Origin: Diprion similis | Lineage: Eukaryota; Arthropoda; Insecta; Hymenoptera; Diprionidae | DNA: 64,000 nt | Reading direction: 5' to 3' | NCBI RefSeq assembly: GCF_021155765.1 | Contig: NC_060106.1 | Location: 7,509,501-7,573,500 of the forward strand | Shown here: piece after piece, positions 12,328 to 37,700 of the stretch | How positions within the stretch are numbered: position 1 is the stretch's first letter | Layout: each line of letters opens with the position of its first letter | Program-made: the position numbers and the translations under genes | The notes under the pieces: model-generated | Database searches by the model: none | Seen by the model: only the letters and a program-made list of their open reading frames with translations | Told to the model about the DNA's origin: nothing

Positions 12328-12461
12328 TTAACCCTTTTAGTCACCCAATTCAGTTACCTGAAAATGCGAAAAAAATTCAGGACTTTGCATGGAATATAAC
12401 AAAAATGATGAAAAGAAAAAAAGGGTGGCATTATAGTGGCTTCTGTAACTGAAAGGGTTGA
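12328..12461. mobile_element. Candidate piggyBac-like MITE
   Basis: A 126-bp segment (12332-12457) begins CCCTTTTAGTCAC and ends with the reverse complement of CCCTTTCAGTTAC, so the terminal inverted repeats match at 11 of 13 positions. It is flanked by TTAA on the left and TTGA on the right, consistent with a TTAA target duplication with one later change. The interior is non-coding. CCC-starting termini next to TTAA are typical of piggyBac-derived elements. No second copy was seen in this window, so the call is tentative. Confidence 0.35.
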
Positions 12462-14672
12462 GGAAATCAATGTTTCGTATGGTTCCCGATACGAAAGTCA
12501 TTTCAAAAGTTTCGAAAGCTATTCAAAACCTGAAACTGTAATTCTCTCTTCAATTTGTTTTTAGCAATACCATGTGGCAACGCGGACAGGATTTTTAGTT
12601 TCTGTTACTACACATTGCAGTCTTTAACTAATTCCATTTTTTACTATAGCCGAGAAATGTAGTTCGACCTACAAAATAAATATTAGTTTTGTAGCTGCAG
12701 GTAACCAGAAAATCGAGTATTTGTTACTATTCTTTTTGATTATGATCAATGTTACTATATTTTCTTACAGTGTAACGAAAATTTAATGTTGGTGCACAAT
12801 AAATTGATGTTAAGAACCTTACTTAACTGCAAAAAAGTACAGCTAACGAAGAAAACTAATTTTGCGTCGCAACTACCAGAAAATATAGTGTTTACAATCA
12901 TAACCGTACAAAACAGTTACTCGCATCTTGTTTTCTTGTAATCCCACCAATATTTTTAAAAAAATGTTGTAATGATACCGATTTCATTACAAATTTTTGC
13001 CGAAACATATTTGCATCTGAATTCATGTCAAATAATCACAGTTGCCGTAAAAGGGGATGTGAATATCTCATTATCAGAACCGATGTAGAACCTTGTTTTC
13101 AGGTTCCTCACATTTGTACCCAAGTACCGATTAATTCGTATTTGACTTCGATAATTAATGATCAGAATTGATGATGTTACACTTTTAGGACAAACTCATG
13201 ATAGTTTGATTTCATACTTGTTTAGGAACTTAAGTTATTAGTTTTATTGTGATTAGGTAGATCTCCGAAGACAAGCTGCAATCTTTCAGAACAAAATCTT
13301 TAAAATTCTGTGAAATATTTTACACTCTATGGTCATTTTCAACCGAAGAAAATCTATGCAATATGATCATTTTTAATTTCAATTCTTTGTTATTATACGT
13401 GTTCGCAAAAAGTTATAGTGCAGAAGGGAACGTTATGATAAAACTGAGAACATGGATGAAATAACAATAAGGCAGACTATTTTCTTAGTCGACATTGATT
13501 TAGCACAAAGCTTGAGCAGAAAAAATTCAGCGATTGATTTCAGATTAGATAACGTAATGTAAAGGGGTTTCCTCATTAGATTTATGTCGAAGCGATATGT
13601 GAAATTGTTTCTTACTATTTAGAGCATTACAAGGTTCATTAAAAAGCTGCCATACACTCTAGATATCAACTGACAGCAGCTAAAGAAATTCTATGGCCTC
13701 GATGTGTTCAAAGGAAAATAGGCTGCACCACATTCGAATTGGATTCGACTTTCTTCGGAAAAAAGTTAATCATATGTGGCCAATGAACGGTGATTTGTAA
13801 ATTAGATTTTTAAATGATTTCACCAAGTCAGGGTAAAGTGTATATGTTTCGAGGAAACTGTAATGTTACGAACACATAAACGTACATCTTTCCATTGAAA
13901 GGGACAATAAATTGTATGCAGATGTCGAAAAGAGGGTGGATGGTTTTCTTTCATGCATTGTTTGCCGTTCACCGATATGAGCAGATTTTTATACGTAAAT
14001 ACGTGTCTGTACCAAAAAATAAATGTAAAAAAGAATCAGAATACGCGTCTCCATACCTTCGGTTAATCCTCTGACTTTCATTTTCCGTTTTAATATTCCT
14101 TTGTTGCGTGAATTATGGGGAACACTCAGTTGCGTCTTTGTCAATTCTACTTTTTCGCATGCTTGAACGTTACAAGTGAAGTCAAGGTATTCGAGAAATC
14201 AGACAAAAATCCACGACTCCAGACGCTTCAGCGATCTTCACCGTTCACCCTGCTTCTGTTCAAGTCAAAGTCAAAGCTTGCCAAATGACTGCGACAAAAA
14301 GCCGTTTTCATACGAAAATGAGAAATAAAATTACATCTGCCCGGCATCAAGTGATTGTTTATACTATGTAAAACCAAATTGTGGAAAATGTTTCAACCGA
14401 CCCGACTTCGCAGCGAACGGTTTACAAGTTGTAATTTAGAATACAGGATAGCCGCCTAATTCAAGAGCACCTGCAACTTTTGTTGAGGAATAATTTGCGG
14501 CTTTTTAGCGAGACAGGATGGTTCGCGTTGCGATACCCAGAGGGTACGCGTATGTCGTATGTGTACATCCCACGTGGGCTAAATCAAATTCACAGGTATT
14601 GCTGTACAGTATATGGATTACTATGGAGTCGCAAATCCTTGCCATTCTCGCAGCCCCCAGGTGTGCACTGTG

Positions 14673-14688
14673 TTAATTAATCTGACAG
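14673..14688 (+). promoter_or_regulatory. TAATTA site abutting a Homothorax/Meis-type TGACAG
   Basis: TTAATTAATCTGACAG joins a paired homeodomain core to TGACAG, the TALE-class core. The adjacency resembles composite Hox-TALE elements. It is a motif match only. Confidence 0.25.
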
Positions 14689-16380
14689 CTATGAGCTAAC
14701 TCGAACACCCTTTTTACCTCACGTCCACCACACCGTGTGCCGATATGTATCTGTATGATACGCGGTTACTCGAATGTGTACGTACGTCTGTGTAAGCGCC
14801 ATACACGTGCATGTGGGGACGAATTCGCGCAAACAGAGCCCAGCACCTATTACGGATAATTCGCAACACCCAAACTCGTTCAATTAGAGAAAAAGCGAAT
14901 CCAGCGAATGGGGAAGGGGCTCCTGTCCTCCAGTATAATTGATCGAGTGCTGTGATTTTTTTTCCGTTTTTACTCTTCTTTTTCCTCGGTTAGTTGAAAG
15001 TTACGTCCTCTGGACGGCTGTGCTAGATTCTTTTTCTCGCAGCAAGTAATGTGCGATGCTTGTGTATAGACGCAACGGCGCGGCGGCGAAGCGCGAGTGC
15101 CTGAATCCCTCTATTTATCACTCTGTGATGGCGCTCTGTATAAACTTGCGCATTTAGGGTATAGAATTACTCGTGTTTCTACGTAGCCTATGACCTGAAA
15201 AATTGATAGCATCAGTGTATCATTCGAGGATATTGAATTTAACGAGGCTGATTAGTAAGGATCGATTTCGAATTAACGTGGTCTATACTATACGGCTTAG
15301 ATTTGGAATGAACAAAGTTTATAATAGCAAGAGTAATCTACTGTGGGAAACATTATGACATCCTATTCCTAAAATGAAGTATAGGAATTGACATGAAATA
15401 GGTATTTAGAATTTAGAAATTTTTCGTTACTATACCTTCGGAGTTATACATAATAAGACTCATTTTTTACATCTTACGAATTTTATCACGATCATTTTCC
15501 GCAAGGCACAATTACCTCAAGCATGAGATAAAATTCGCGAGGATTCAGAATTAACAAAATTTTAACATGAAAACCATGCAACGACCATTTGCCTTTCATC
15601 ACGCGAATTAGCTCATAAACGGGGACTTTAGCTCCAGCCTCACCCTCGCCTTGATCTTCTTGAATCCTTAATAACATTTCTCTTGAAATTCACTTTCGTG
15701 TTGACTTAAGGTTTTCTATATACATATATACTGCACGTTGTATACCTAGGTATCTGACACATATATACCTACCATGTGCTATACTTTTGACTTTCCCCTC
15801 TTGGTTTTCAGTCATCCGATGAAAATGATTTCGCTTCCAAAGATTTTGCTAAATATTCAGACTTAGTCATCAGCAGAGGAGCCGATAGTGCAACTAAATT
15901 CAAATGCACACCTGCATTAATTATTGCAAAGTCTTCGGACTGGCTATCGGTGGTAATCGACGTGATCGTAGCCGAGAAGCCACAGTGCAGTGTATGGCAG
16001 GCATAAGCGGAGAGTGATGGCCGGATTAAAGTTGGTACTCACTCAATCGTCGGGTTGATATAGCTGCGGCGGGTGGTTGAATATATGGGGCATATGGGGG
16101 GTGCAAAATATACAAAAGAGCAAGCGAAAGGGAGCCTCTTTTTAATCTACCGATGATTCGCTACCCCATGGTTCCCTTTGTCAGAGAAATGCTCGATTCC
16201 TAGGCTCCACAGGCTGGGATGCATGGTTCTCGGTGCTTGCCGCTTTGGTCCCTGGTGCCTGGGTGCCTCCCTCATAGCCTGACGATCGTGCGGTATATAC
16301 GCACTTCGAAATACGAGCGGATTTGCTGGGCGTGGCTCTGTCATCTGTGCATGATAGATTCAACGACGCTTTCCATTAAG

Positions 16381-16399
16381 GTAATTATTTAATTAAGAG
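16381..16399 (+). promoter_or_regulatory. Homeodomain-type motif run
   Basis: GTAATTATTTAATTAAGAG holds two overlapping TAAT/ATTA cores beside a GC-rich block. A 32-codon frame starts 29 bp further on (16428-16526). This may be part of an enhancer; evidence is limited to motif density. Confidence 0.22.
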
Positions 16400-18197
16400 G
16401 ACCAACTTACAGGTAATAATCGGCACGATGTCGTTCGCCGATAACGACCCCGATAAATTAAGCAGTCCCAGCGTCATCTGCGGCGTCGAGACGCCTATTT
16501 TCACCCGCGTTCAAGTAGACCAATAGTCATTTTATATACCCAAACACAAGCGGCACCAGCTGGTGCAATTAACTTCGTATAATTTGATTAGGTATTTATT
16601 TTACCCAACGCAACGATTATACTCTCTTGTCGTATCTCAACCCCGTGCCGTTTTCTCTATTGCGTGTAAATATCCTATAATATACTATTTCACCGAAAAC
16701 CCCTCGCTCGTCCGACTCTGCACTTTAATCGTGACTAAACCAAATGGTGTTTTTTACCTCCCATGGGCTCCCTGCAGACAAAATTGTTTCAACAAATTTC
16801 TAGCGTGTGGCGAGATCTTGTCTCGTACGTAGGTACTTATGCCTCGCATGCGGTTGGGGAGCACACTATGTATTGTCAGTGGAAGTGAGAAATTAGGGGT
16901 CTCTTGGTGTTCAAAAATTCTATGTTTACTAGTTTTCTATTTAACAAGTTCGGTCTCTTGTGGACTATTTTAAATATTGCTGATCCTTTATATTCATGAA
17001 ATGCATACTCGACTGAAGTACCAAATCAATAGATCCTTTCTGCAGGATGAAAAATAATGTGCCTAAATTACTTAAGCGTTTAAACTGGATTAGAATAATC
17101 GTTTTTCCTGGCGATTGTATGGAAAATAAATCACTAAACATACCGTGTAATAAAATCGAAACGTGGAAAATCTTTGCGTTCAAAGGTTCACTGTTTTCAT
17201 GCTTTTTCAACACTCACCTGATAGATACGATAAATTTTAATTTCACATAAGTTGATTCTGGATAGTTTCATGTTTATGGATCGATCGAGAAACTTCATAA
17301 TTAACCCTGAATCAACGTTCGAATAAAGTAGATCATTTAGTTAAGGCATTTTTTTCAAAATATGATAAGCTCCAAGTTTTTAATAAAATACCCAAACTTT
17401 ATCGATCGGTTTTTCACACTTCTTATATTAATTAAATATTATCAGAACGTGAAACGTATGTACACCAAGAAAAAAGAAGTTTCCATCTCTCAATGTCTAC
17501 AGTATATATTACAGTTAATAATTTTTATAGTTATCATTCAGATTCGAAGAAGCAGTAAGATTTTTTTTCATTCAGTAACACTTTCGGTTTAGTTTATACT
17601 TGAGTATAAAAAAAGTGCGTGAAATAAGAAAATTAAAATAAGATCTGAATATTGATGTGTGCCTGAAGTTCCACTGGTCACTATGGTTATTAAGTACCGA
17701 CGATAAAATTTTCGGAGGAGTGAAAAAACCTGATTATATATTCGAGGATAGGAAGTGGTGAGATTATATCCAAATATAGTATTGAACTATTCATACCTAT
17801 GTTATTCAGATAATTTTCAATCAAGCTTGATCGATCGAAACTTCAATTAGGTATACCTGAAAATATTACGGAAATGGTCTACGGTACTCTGACCTGTTCC
17901 CATGCAGGCACTGAGATAGCCTGGAAGAAAAGTGATGCGTAGCACAGCACCTTGTAATTTCCTCCGGAAAATAGAGAACTAAGTTTTCCGCGCGGGCATC
18001 AGAAGAATATATGGTTTCTGGTTGCACCGTTCGTTGGGCGGTCGAATTGTTGGGGTCGTAAGGGTCGTCCCGTCTCAATGGTCCCGTACCATGAGTCGCC
18101 TCATAAACTTTAGACCCATCTACAATACAGGCAAGCATGTCCCTGCGAAGTCCGTTGAAGCTGTCGAGTTTCACAGCGGCTTCTCTGCACGTATGCA

Positions 18198-18220
18198 TGT
18201 GTGTGTGTGTGTGTGTGTGT
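18198..18220. repeat. (GT)n microsatellite
   Basis: About eleven uninterrupted GT units in non-coding DNA. Confidence 0.95.
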
Positions 18221-21147
18221 ATTCATGTGGTCATACCAGCTCGTATCTAAAGACACGTATAAAAATGTCCACAGGCGTATAGACACAGTGATATGTATAG
18301 GTGTAGGTACGGCGAAGGTTGGTATGGTTGGTACCAAGGTAGGTATTTTTTCGATGGTGTATTATGGCAGGGTCTGTTATTATAATAATCGTAGCGAGGC
18401 ATTACCTCGTTGGAGGCGCGTTAAATTACTGGATGCATTCACTGATTCGTACCTAAGGTTTTTCCCCGGGCGGGGTGTTAAGCAGAAAATAACATGGAGG
18501 CGGTGACTGCAATTCGACGCCGAGTGTCGCGGCACAATACACCGACAAACTTTCAATCTGTCGTCAATTCAATACCTGCCGCGCCCTTACAAATCGACTA
18601 AATCTTTTTAACGGGGCACTGCCCCCTCCCTTCACCCCCTCGGCGGGGCACGCGAATACATCCAGTCCACAAATGTATGGAGTAAATGTTTCGTGCGTGC
18701 GTTTCAACAATGCGCGTATCTGTGTACGTGTGTGTATTGTAACACGCGACAACGAAGAGGCTTTTCAGCTCTGCTACAGCGTAAGGCGAGAACTTGAAAC
18801 TGGATGCTTCGGGCTTCGCCGTTTAAGCTGGGTTTAAAATTGGTTTCGATTTTTCATCGCTGTGCAGCCATTGCCTACCGACAATCATGTACAAAGTGTC
18901 TTGTAAAAGCTTCTTCAATGAGGGAATCTTTGTCTTGTGTAAAAATTTTCCTCAACTTGAATCGTTGAATTTTATAAAAATTGGAAATGTTAAACTGATC
19001 ATGAATAACTAATAAATTCACTAATTATTGAAATCGTTTTTTCTTGCACTGTATTCGTCATATAAGACCAGCAAAGAATATGTTTAGATATGATTTTTAA
19101 CTCGTCGGTTTGAATTCTACTCCGACGGGCCAGGTTTCAATCGCCGTAGATGACTTGACATAACATGTCATAGCTGTTGTTGGCCGTAATAGAAACTGTA
19201 GCACGGATTAGACTATGATAGTATCTTGTGTTTCTGCCTGTGTATAGGACCTTGAAAAAAAGCCAGCATTGATCAATGACGATGTTTCAAGGTAAAGAAT
19301 ATTTATGATTTCGAGTACCAACAGCTTCTGCAACCCGACTAGAGCACAAAAATAATTACCTTTTTTTGAATTCGTCACGTTTATTGGATGTGAGTAAACT
19401 AACGTTGAAATTCAATCCACTAGAGATCTGATCGGGAAATTCCTTTATACATATACACAAAATATTTTGTCACGTAAGCAGGTCTCTTTCAAACGCGGTG
19501 TAGATGACGAATGCTGATAGGCGTTAGCCATCAAGTTTACAGAAGACATCAAGCGTAAGATGGTTGTAGGTATTACACAGTCGCGGTTAGAGTACCTTCA
19601 CAATGACACCCTTTGACAAGATCTTTTTTTAGTAGCAAAGGTATGAGCGAAATAATAAAACAGAAAAAAACAGAATGCAAGGGAGAACCGATCGATGATG
19701 AGTGAAGTAAAACAGGAGAACACCTGTTGTTCACCCGACTTGAGATGTCATCAGCGAAGTGGTTGCAGCCCATTCATACAACGTCACGTGGGACGTCGGT
19801 GATATACACCCACGTTTTTATACACCCAACAATAAACATCCAACACATTGAATCCCTGATGCCATTATTACGCCGGCATCACTTTACAGGATCTTGTATC
19901 TTGAATCCTAAATAATGATTTTGAACTTGTAGTCACATTGTGATTAGAAGTTATATTCTATCAAGGTTGTATCTCACGGATGCCGGATTTTCGTATAAAT
20001 GTATTTTTGTATAAAAGATTAGGGAATGAGGCTGATTTTGAAAGTTTGAATATTCGGAAAGGGCAAATACTTTAGAACAGTGATTGTAAGTAGGATACTA
20101 GAAGAATGTCGAGAGTTTAATAAGTATATATTTATTCAATGACGGACTTGAACGATAAAAAACAGCCTGAAAGACGCGGTGGGAGAAGAAAGTGTATTTC
20201 TGGTTTCTGCAGCCACAGGGGACAACCTTTACGTGCTAAACCAGTCAGGTTCCCAAGGAATTTGACATTTGTGACTAAAACTTGGAGTATCTCAAAATGG
20301 GAGTGCAAAGTTGAGAAGTTGGTTTACACGGTGTCACGAATACCCAGATTTATACTCGGAGAAAATATGCGGTATACCATATATAAAGTATGAAAAAGAG
20401 CAGGCGATGGAGAGAAAAATATATGTATACATATACGTAGGAGAATAAAGCACTAGCAATAATACGCACATTCGTCGAGATCGAGCATCCAGGAAAAGGG
20501 CGGCGGAAAGATGTACTCCGCATACGATGTGGGAGATGAACCGCGAAGACGAATGGAATGGTGGAGTTCAGAGATCACACAGTTTACATAACGCACGCGT
20601 GTGTATGTGTGTCGAAAGTGTGATATGCAGAGGCTGAGAAGACAAGAGCAATACTTAAATGGAAGGTTGAGAGATCAGAGGGTCGAGTGAGATGATTGAA
20701 GTGCATCGCGTGTCCCGACTGCATCGCATTGTCACCAGGAGTCGAGTCCCACGTGGCCTCGAGTTCATAGCGAGCAGTTCCATTCCAGTCTAGATGTATG
20801 CAATTCACACCCGTATAGCATACGTATCTCACTTTAGTGCTCAGGTAGCAACGTGGGTGGATCACACCACAGATCCAGTATGTATACATATAAGGGTAAA
20901 GATGGAGAGTATCATCCGCTCTGGGCATCTTTGCTCATATGAATATATGCGGTAAGGAATAAAAAAAACCTCTGTTACATGTAGCATTTACAATGTAATA
21001 TAGATATATTAGATTTTTTTTTATTCGTTAATAGTAATTTTTGTATGCGATAGACAATGAACGTTTTTGTGAGTAAATGATACCTACAGAGATGGGATTG
21101 TGTTTTCTTTTTCATTCCTGCTCGTTCGTTCGTTCGTTTTTCCGTTC

Positions 21148-21153
21148 TTTATT
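21148..21153 (-). terminator. Hmx: Candidate polyadenylation signal of Hmx
   Basis: AATAAA on the minus strand, about 80 nt past the Hmx stop codon. Another minus-strand AATAAA at 21020-21025 would give a longer 3' UTR of just over 200 nt. Confidence 0.4.
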
Positions 21154-21230
21154 TTTCTCTCGCTTTCTCGGGACGGGGATAAGGAAAAGGATGCTTCATC
21201 GAAATATCTCTCCTTGCTATATTCAAGGTA

Positions 21231-34015
<12,785 letters not shown>

Positions 34016-35095
34016 TTTATCACTCGTTTATCAGCCGAATTATGCTACAAACACGTGAAGACACCAACTCTATTGTACTAAAAAATTGTTATACGGTTTC
34101 CTCGTCAAACGCGGCGGCATTTTTACCTCTCGAATGGATTACGTCGTTTGACGAGTCGCTGTCATCCGATTCGAACACATTACACAGTAACTCACAACCC
34201 GAAAAGTCTTTGAATCAACCAAAGCTCCAGAATCATCTGGATGGCCGATCGTCACGCGTTTCTTGATGTCATTCAACACGAGAACTTGTTTACACATAGA
34301 AAAGGATCAGCATCACTCCTGAATAAAATGCCATCGCATTCGTAGATCGGCAGATTTGATTTAGTGCTGATTCACCGGTTCCTCGGCCTCTTCGCACTAT
34401 GATTCAACAACGTGCAACGCATATGGACAAGGGGTCGAGTCATGTAGTCCAGTACTACAGCTTCGTGAGCGATCAAGTTTCGAGGGTGCGAACCATACCT
34501 GCGGTCAAAAGCGATCGAAGTGCTTCCTTCTCAGATTATCACCGACCAACCGACCCCAAGAATCCGTGGTCCGCAATATTCGACTCGCGATGAACACAGC
34601 GTGCTCTGAGAGCCTGTCTCCTCGCGGGTTCGGAATCGCTTTAAGTGACCGACGATAGATACTGTTTGAGACTACGGGCTCGGGAACTCGAGTATAACAC
34701 ACCGTGGTGAAAATCGCGCACAAACACAAACCCCTTAACGCAGCAGCAGTGTCCCAGTCGTGTTGTCGTCGTCTCGTGCTTCGGCGTCCCTCGTCGGGTG
34801 CTCATCCACGGGGCTGCTAAGCTCGGGTCGAGCGAGGAGGGTGCCGGGGGCGTGGCCATCCTTAGGGGATGGATTCGCCTCACCGCGATTCGACGCGAGG
34901 GCGATCGATGCTCCGCGTCGCGGCACCGGTTCGGGGGTAGCTTTGCGAGTCCGCCAATCACCGAAGGGAGGTTTCCTCCACGGCGCGGAGCCTCTCCTCG
35001 ACTACGTGCAACGGTGTGCCGTGTGTTACTTATCCATTATAACACTCCAAGATCTTGATTCAAGCCTGTAGCGCGGCAGGCTTTTAACCAATTAG

Positions 35096-35103
35096 CCTTT
35101 ATA
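35096..35103 (-). promoter_or_regulatory. Hmx: Possible Hmx core promoter (TATA box)
   Basis: TATAAAGG on the minus strand, in a GC-rich setting. A start site about 30 bp downstream would give roughly 1.05 kb of 5' leader before the ATG at 34015, either as UTR or with an unrecognised leader intron. The CpG-dense block at 34.6-35.0 kb falls within that leader. Confidence 0.3.
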
Positions 35104-35346
35104 GCCGCTGCCTGCACCCCCGCCGCCCCTCTCGCTCACCCAAAGTCCCGTAGTATATATCCACCCGCACCCAACCAACCATCCACCTAATCTACCTTGG
35201 GTATTTGGCTATACCGTCGCGTCGCCCGGCGCTCTGCAGGCTGCCTGTGTGTCCATGTACACCGCCACACGAACCTCGTCTCCCAGTGTCGACCTAATAC
35301 CTACCCAGTCTTGGGCGGCGAACGCGTACCAGATGATATTGAGATA

Positions 35347-35364
35347 TCTCTCTCTCTCTCTCTC
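35347..35364 (-). repeat. (TC/GA)9 repeat upstream of Hmx
   Basis: Nine TC units on the plus strand read GAGAGA on the Hmx strand, about 250 bp upstream of the candidate TATA box. GA repeats are binding sites of GAGA factor at many insect developmental promoters. It may also be an ordinary microsatellite. Confidence 0.6.
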
Positions 35365-37343
35365 GCTCTCTTCTCTACAATGGCTCTCGAGATCTACATC
35401 TCGGTCTAGGTGTTCCCGACAGTATCGTAAACCGCTGCTGGTTATACGGGGAATCCCCCCGCTGTTGTTCCAAAATTATTTGCCTCCCCGCGCACCTGGG
35501 ACTCAATGCAGCCTAGAGTGGGCCGAATCCCGGGCTTGCCTGTAGTAGCGGAGATTGTTCTAAATACGATTGCTGCTAGTCCGTTTGCTGTGGCTCTACC
35601 CTCGCGATAACCTCGCGAGGTGGGTAGGTGGATATAACGTGGGCGTGCACCGAGTTGTCATCGATCTCTTGCCGACCTTTTTCCTCGTGGGCGAGGTAAA
35701 TCAAAAACTTTAACGTATTACCTGCCCCTGCTTTGACGCTGCGGGATGAAACGTTCTGATATCTGACCGTCTACGAACTCACTGCTGAAGGATCGATGCT
35801 CGGGAACTTCGAAGCGAAGAGGAGACTGCGAAGTGAATTTTTTGCCATAGTTCAAAAGCGGGATTATTGCATTGTATTATTATATGGGAAAAATATAATT
35901 TCATATATCTCTTGTAATACGTTAAATTAATATTGTAAGATGGAACAGACGCGTAAGGTCTTTACGTTTTAACTGAAACGAATTATTATTTGCACTATTT
36001 CTTCCTAAGCTCCCGCTGCAACAAGACAGAGGCTTTCTATTAATTTTCGGATTTACGAAAGCCTGGTATATAATAAAAGGTGCCCTCTGAAGTAATCGTA
36101 TGAGATTAATAACGTCTGCGTTGCATGAATTTTCTCGTTAAGCCTTATAATTCCAACCCATAAGGTAAATCTGGTTCACGCGTTACGAAACATTGCCCGG
36201 GCTTACACGAGTTTACGTTATTCATGCAGTTAAGGGGATGCTATAGTCAGTCCTTACCGACTGCGTTAAATGTATACTATTTTGGCTATTATTACAGTCT
36301 ATGCATAGCAACATGAACTAGGACATAAGAAGCGTACTATACATGAAATCGTGAACAAAAACACACCAATCCATTTCGGTTTTATGCAAAAATGAAGAAA
36401 TAGCATGAAAAATAAGAAATCGCGATCACGGTTTCGTATCTTTCATGTCACATCGTTATTTTTGCGCAAAATCAAAATGTATTTGTATATTTTCTTTTAA
36501 AATTGCATATACAATCCAGCTGTTATTCTATTTTTTTTTTTTGGTTTGTTATCCGTAGACTTGGATATTTAAAGATTTCTAAGGCCACGTTGAAATCGAG
36601 TATAGCATCCCGTTGATGCAACAGTTACTTTGAAAGAAAACGCAGGTTGGCGAGTATGAAACACTTTTGCCTTATCGAGTTAGTGTCGCCACTTTTACTA
36701 ATTCAAACTTTAAGTACAGCCATAAATGCTGAAGATGAAAGCTCGGACATTTTACGATATAGAAAATATTTAGGTACAGTGACTGATAATTAATCGTTGG
36801 GTTAGTCACACTGAAAGCAATACTTAGCGGAGAAGACGGTTTAGTTTTTATCCACTTACTTCGACCCATTTGATATTTTTATATCTGGTTATAAAATCAT
36901 AAGGCAGCTCGAGATTCTGAGTCGTGCAGAAGATTATTACGTATAGTAGCATTCCAAGTGAATAAGGATTTGTTGCAAACGGCATGTGTCTACGAATATA
37001 GGTATGTAGCTCGAGCAATACTTCACATTCGTACACTATAATATACCAAACAACGTGCGCATTGTGAAGTGGATAGAGTAACGTACGACAGTATTTTAAA
37101 TTTTCATAATATTAAACAAAAAAAAAAAAAAATTGTTGGCAGTCAACAATAAAGCCAAAATTCGCATCGCTGAGCAATTTTTTTGAAAAATTCATCGACG
37201 ACCGATGTTTTTATTGGTGTTTTGTTTTTTTTTATCTTTTCCTTTTTTTCTTTTTACACAGAGAATAAATAAAATGTGAAATATTGGTAAAAAGAAGATA
37301 TAGCACGAGAGAAAGAGAGGGAATAGAAAAGGATGAAGAAATT

Positions 37344-37371
37344 AGAGAGAGAGAGAGAGAGAGGGGGGGGG
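37344..37371. repeat. (AG)10 microsatellite with adjoining G9
   Basis: An AG repeat runs directly into nine G residues. It is a GAGA-factor-type sequence but shows nothing else promoter-like. Confidence 0.9.
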
Positions 37372-37672
37372 AGAGTAAAATGTTAACCAAAGCTCCGCAG
37401 GCCGCTTCGCTCTCGCACTCGCCCGCTGATAAAGTATAGGGATATTGCCTTTGATCCCTCTCCATCGGCCAATACATTAAGCGCAATCACAATCGACGAA
37501 GCTAGGGCTCACTTTATTCAAAGACGTCACAGTTAGCTGGGAGTCTGTGATCAAACACGCGACTTTTGTCAGAGCAGTATAGGCATTTTACCCCGGAGTA
37601 TAAGTATGAGAAGCCGTTACCATAGCTATAACGCATAATGTGTAGCAGCGCTTCTGCAAGAACTGCAAGGGT

Positions 37673-37700
37673 TGCAATGCAATGCAATGCAATGCAATGC
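37673..37700. repeat. (TGCAA)n pentanucleotide repeat
   Basis: Five exact TGCAA units plus TGC, in non-coding DNA. Confidence 0.95.

Larger units (their letters stand above)
2770..20940. other. 18-kb gene-free interval between Prx3 and Hmx
   Basis: No open frame here exceeds about 134 codons, and none has a recognisable domain or a convincing chain of splice sites. AT-rich background alternates with GC-rich islands (about 4.56-4.87, 7.9-8.2, 11.6-12.2 and 18.4-18.8 kb). Specific items inside it are listed separately: a hairpin, motif clusters, a dispersed repeat, a possible MITE and microsatellites. Confidence 0.6.
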
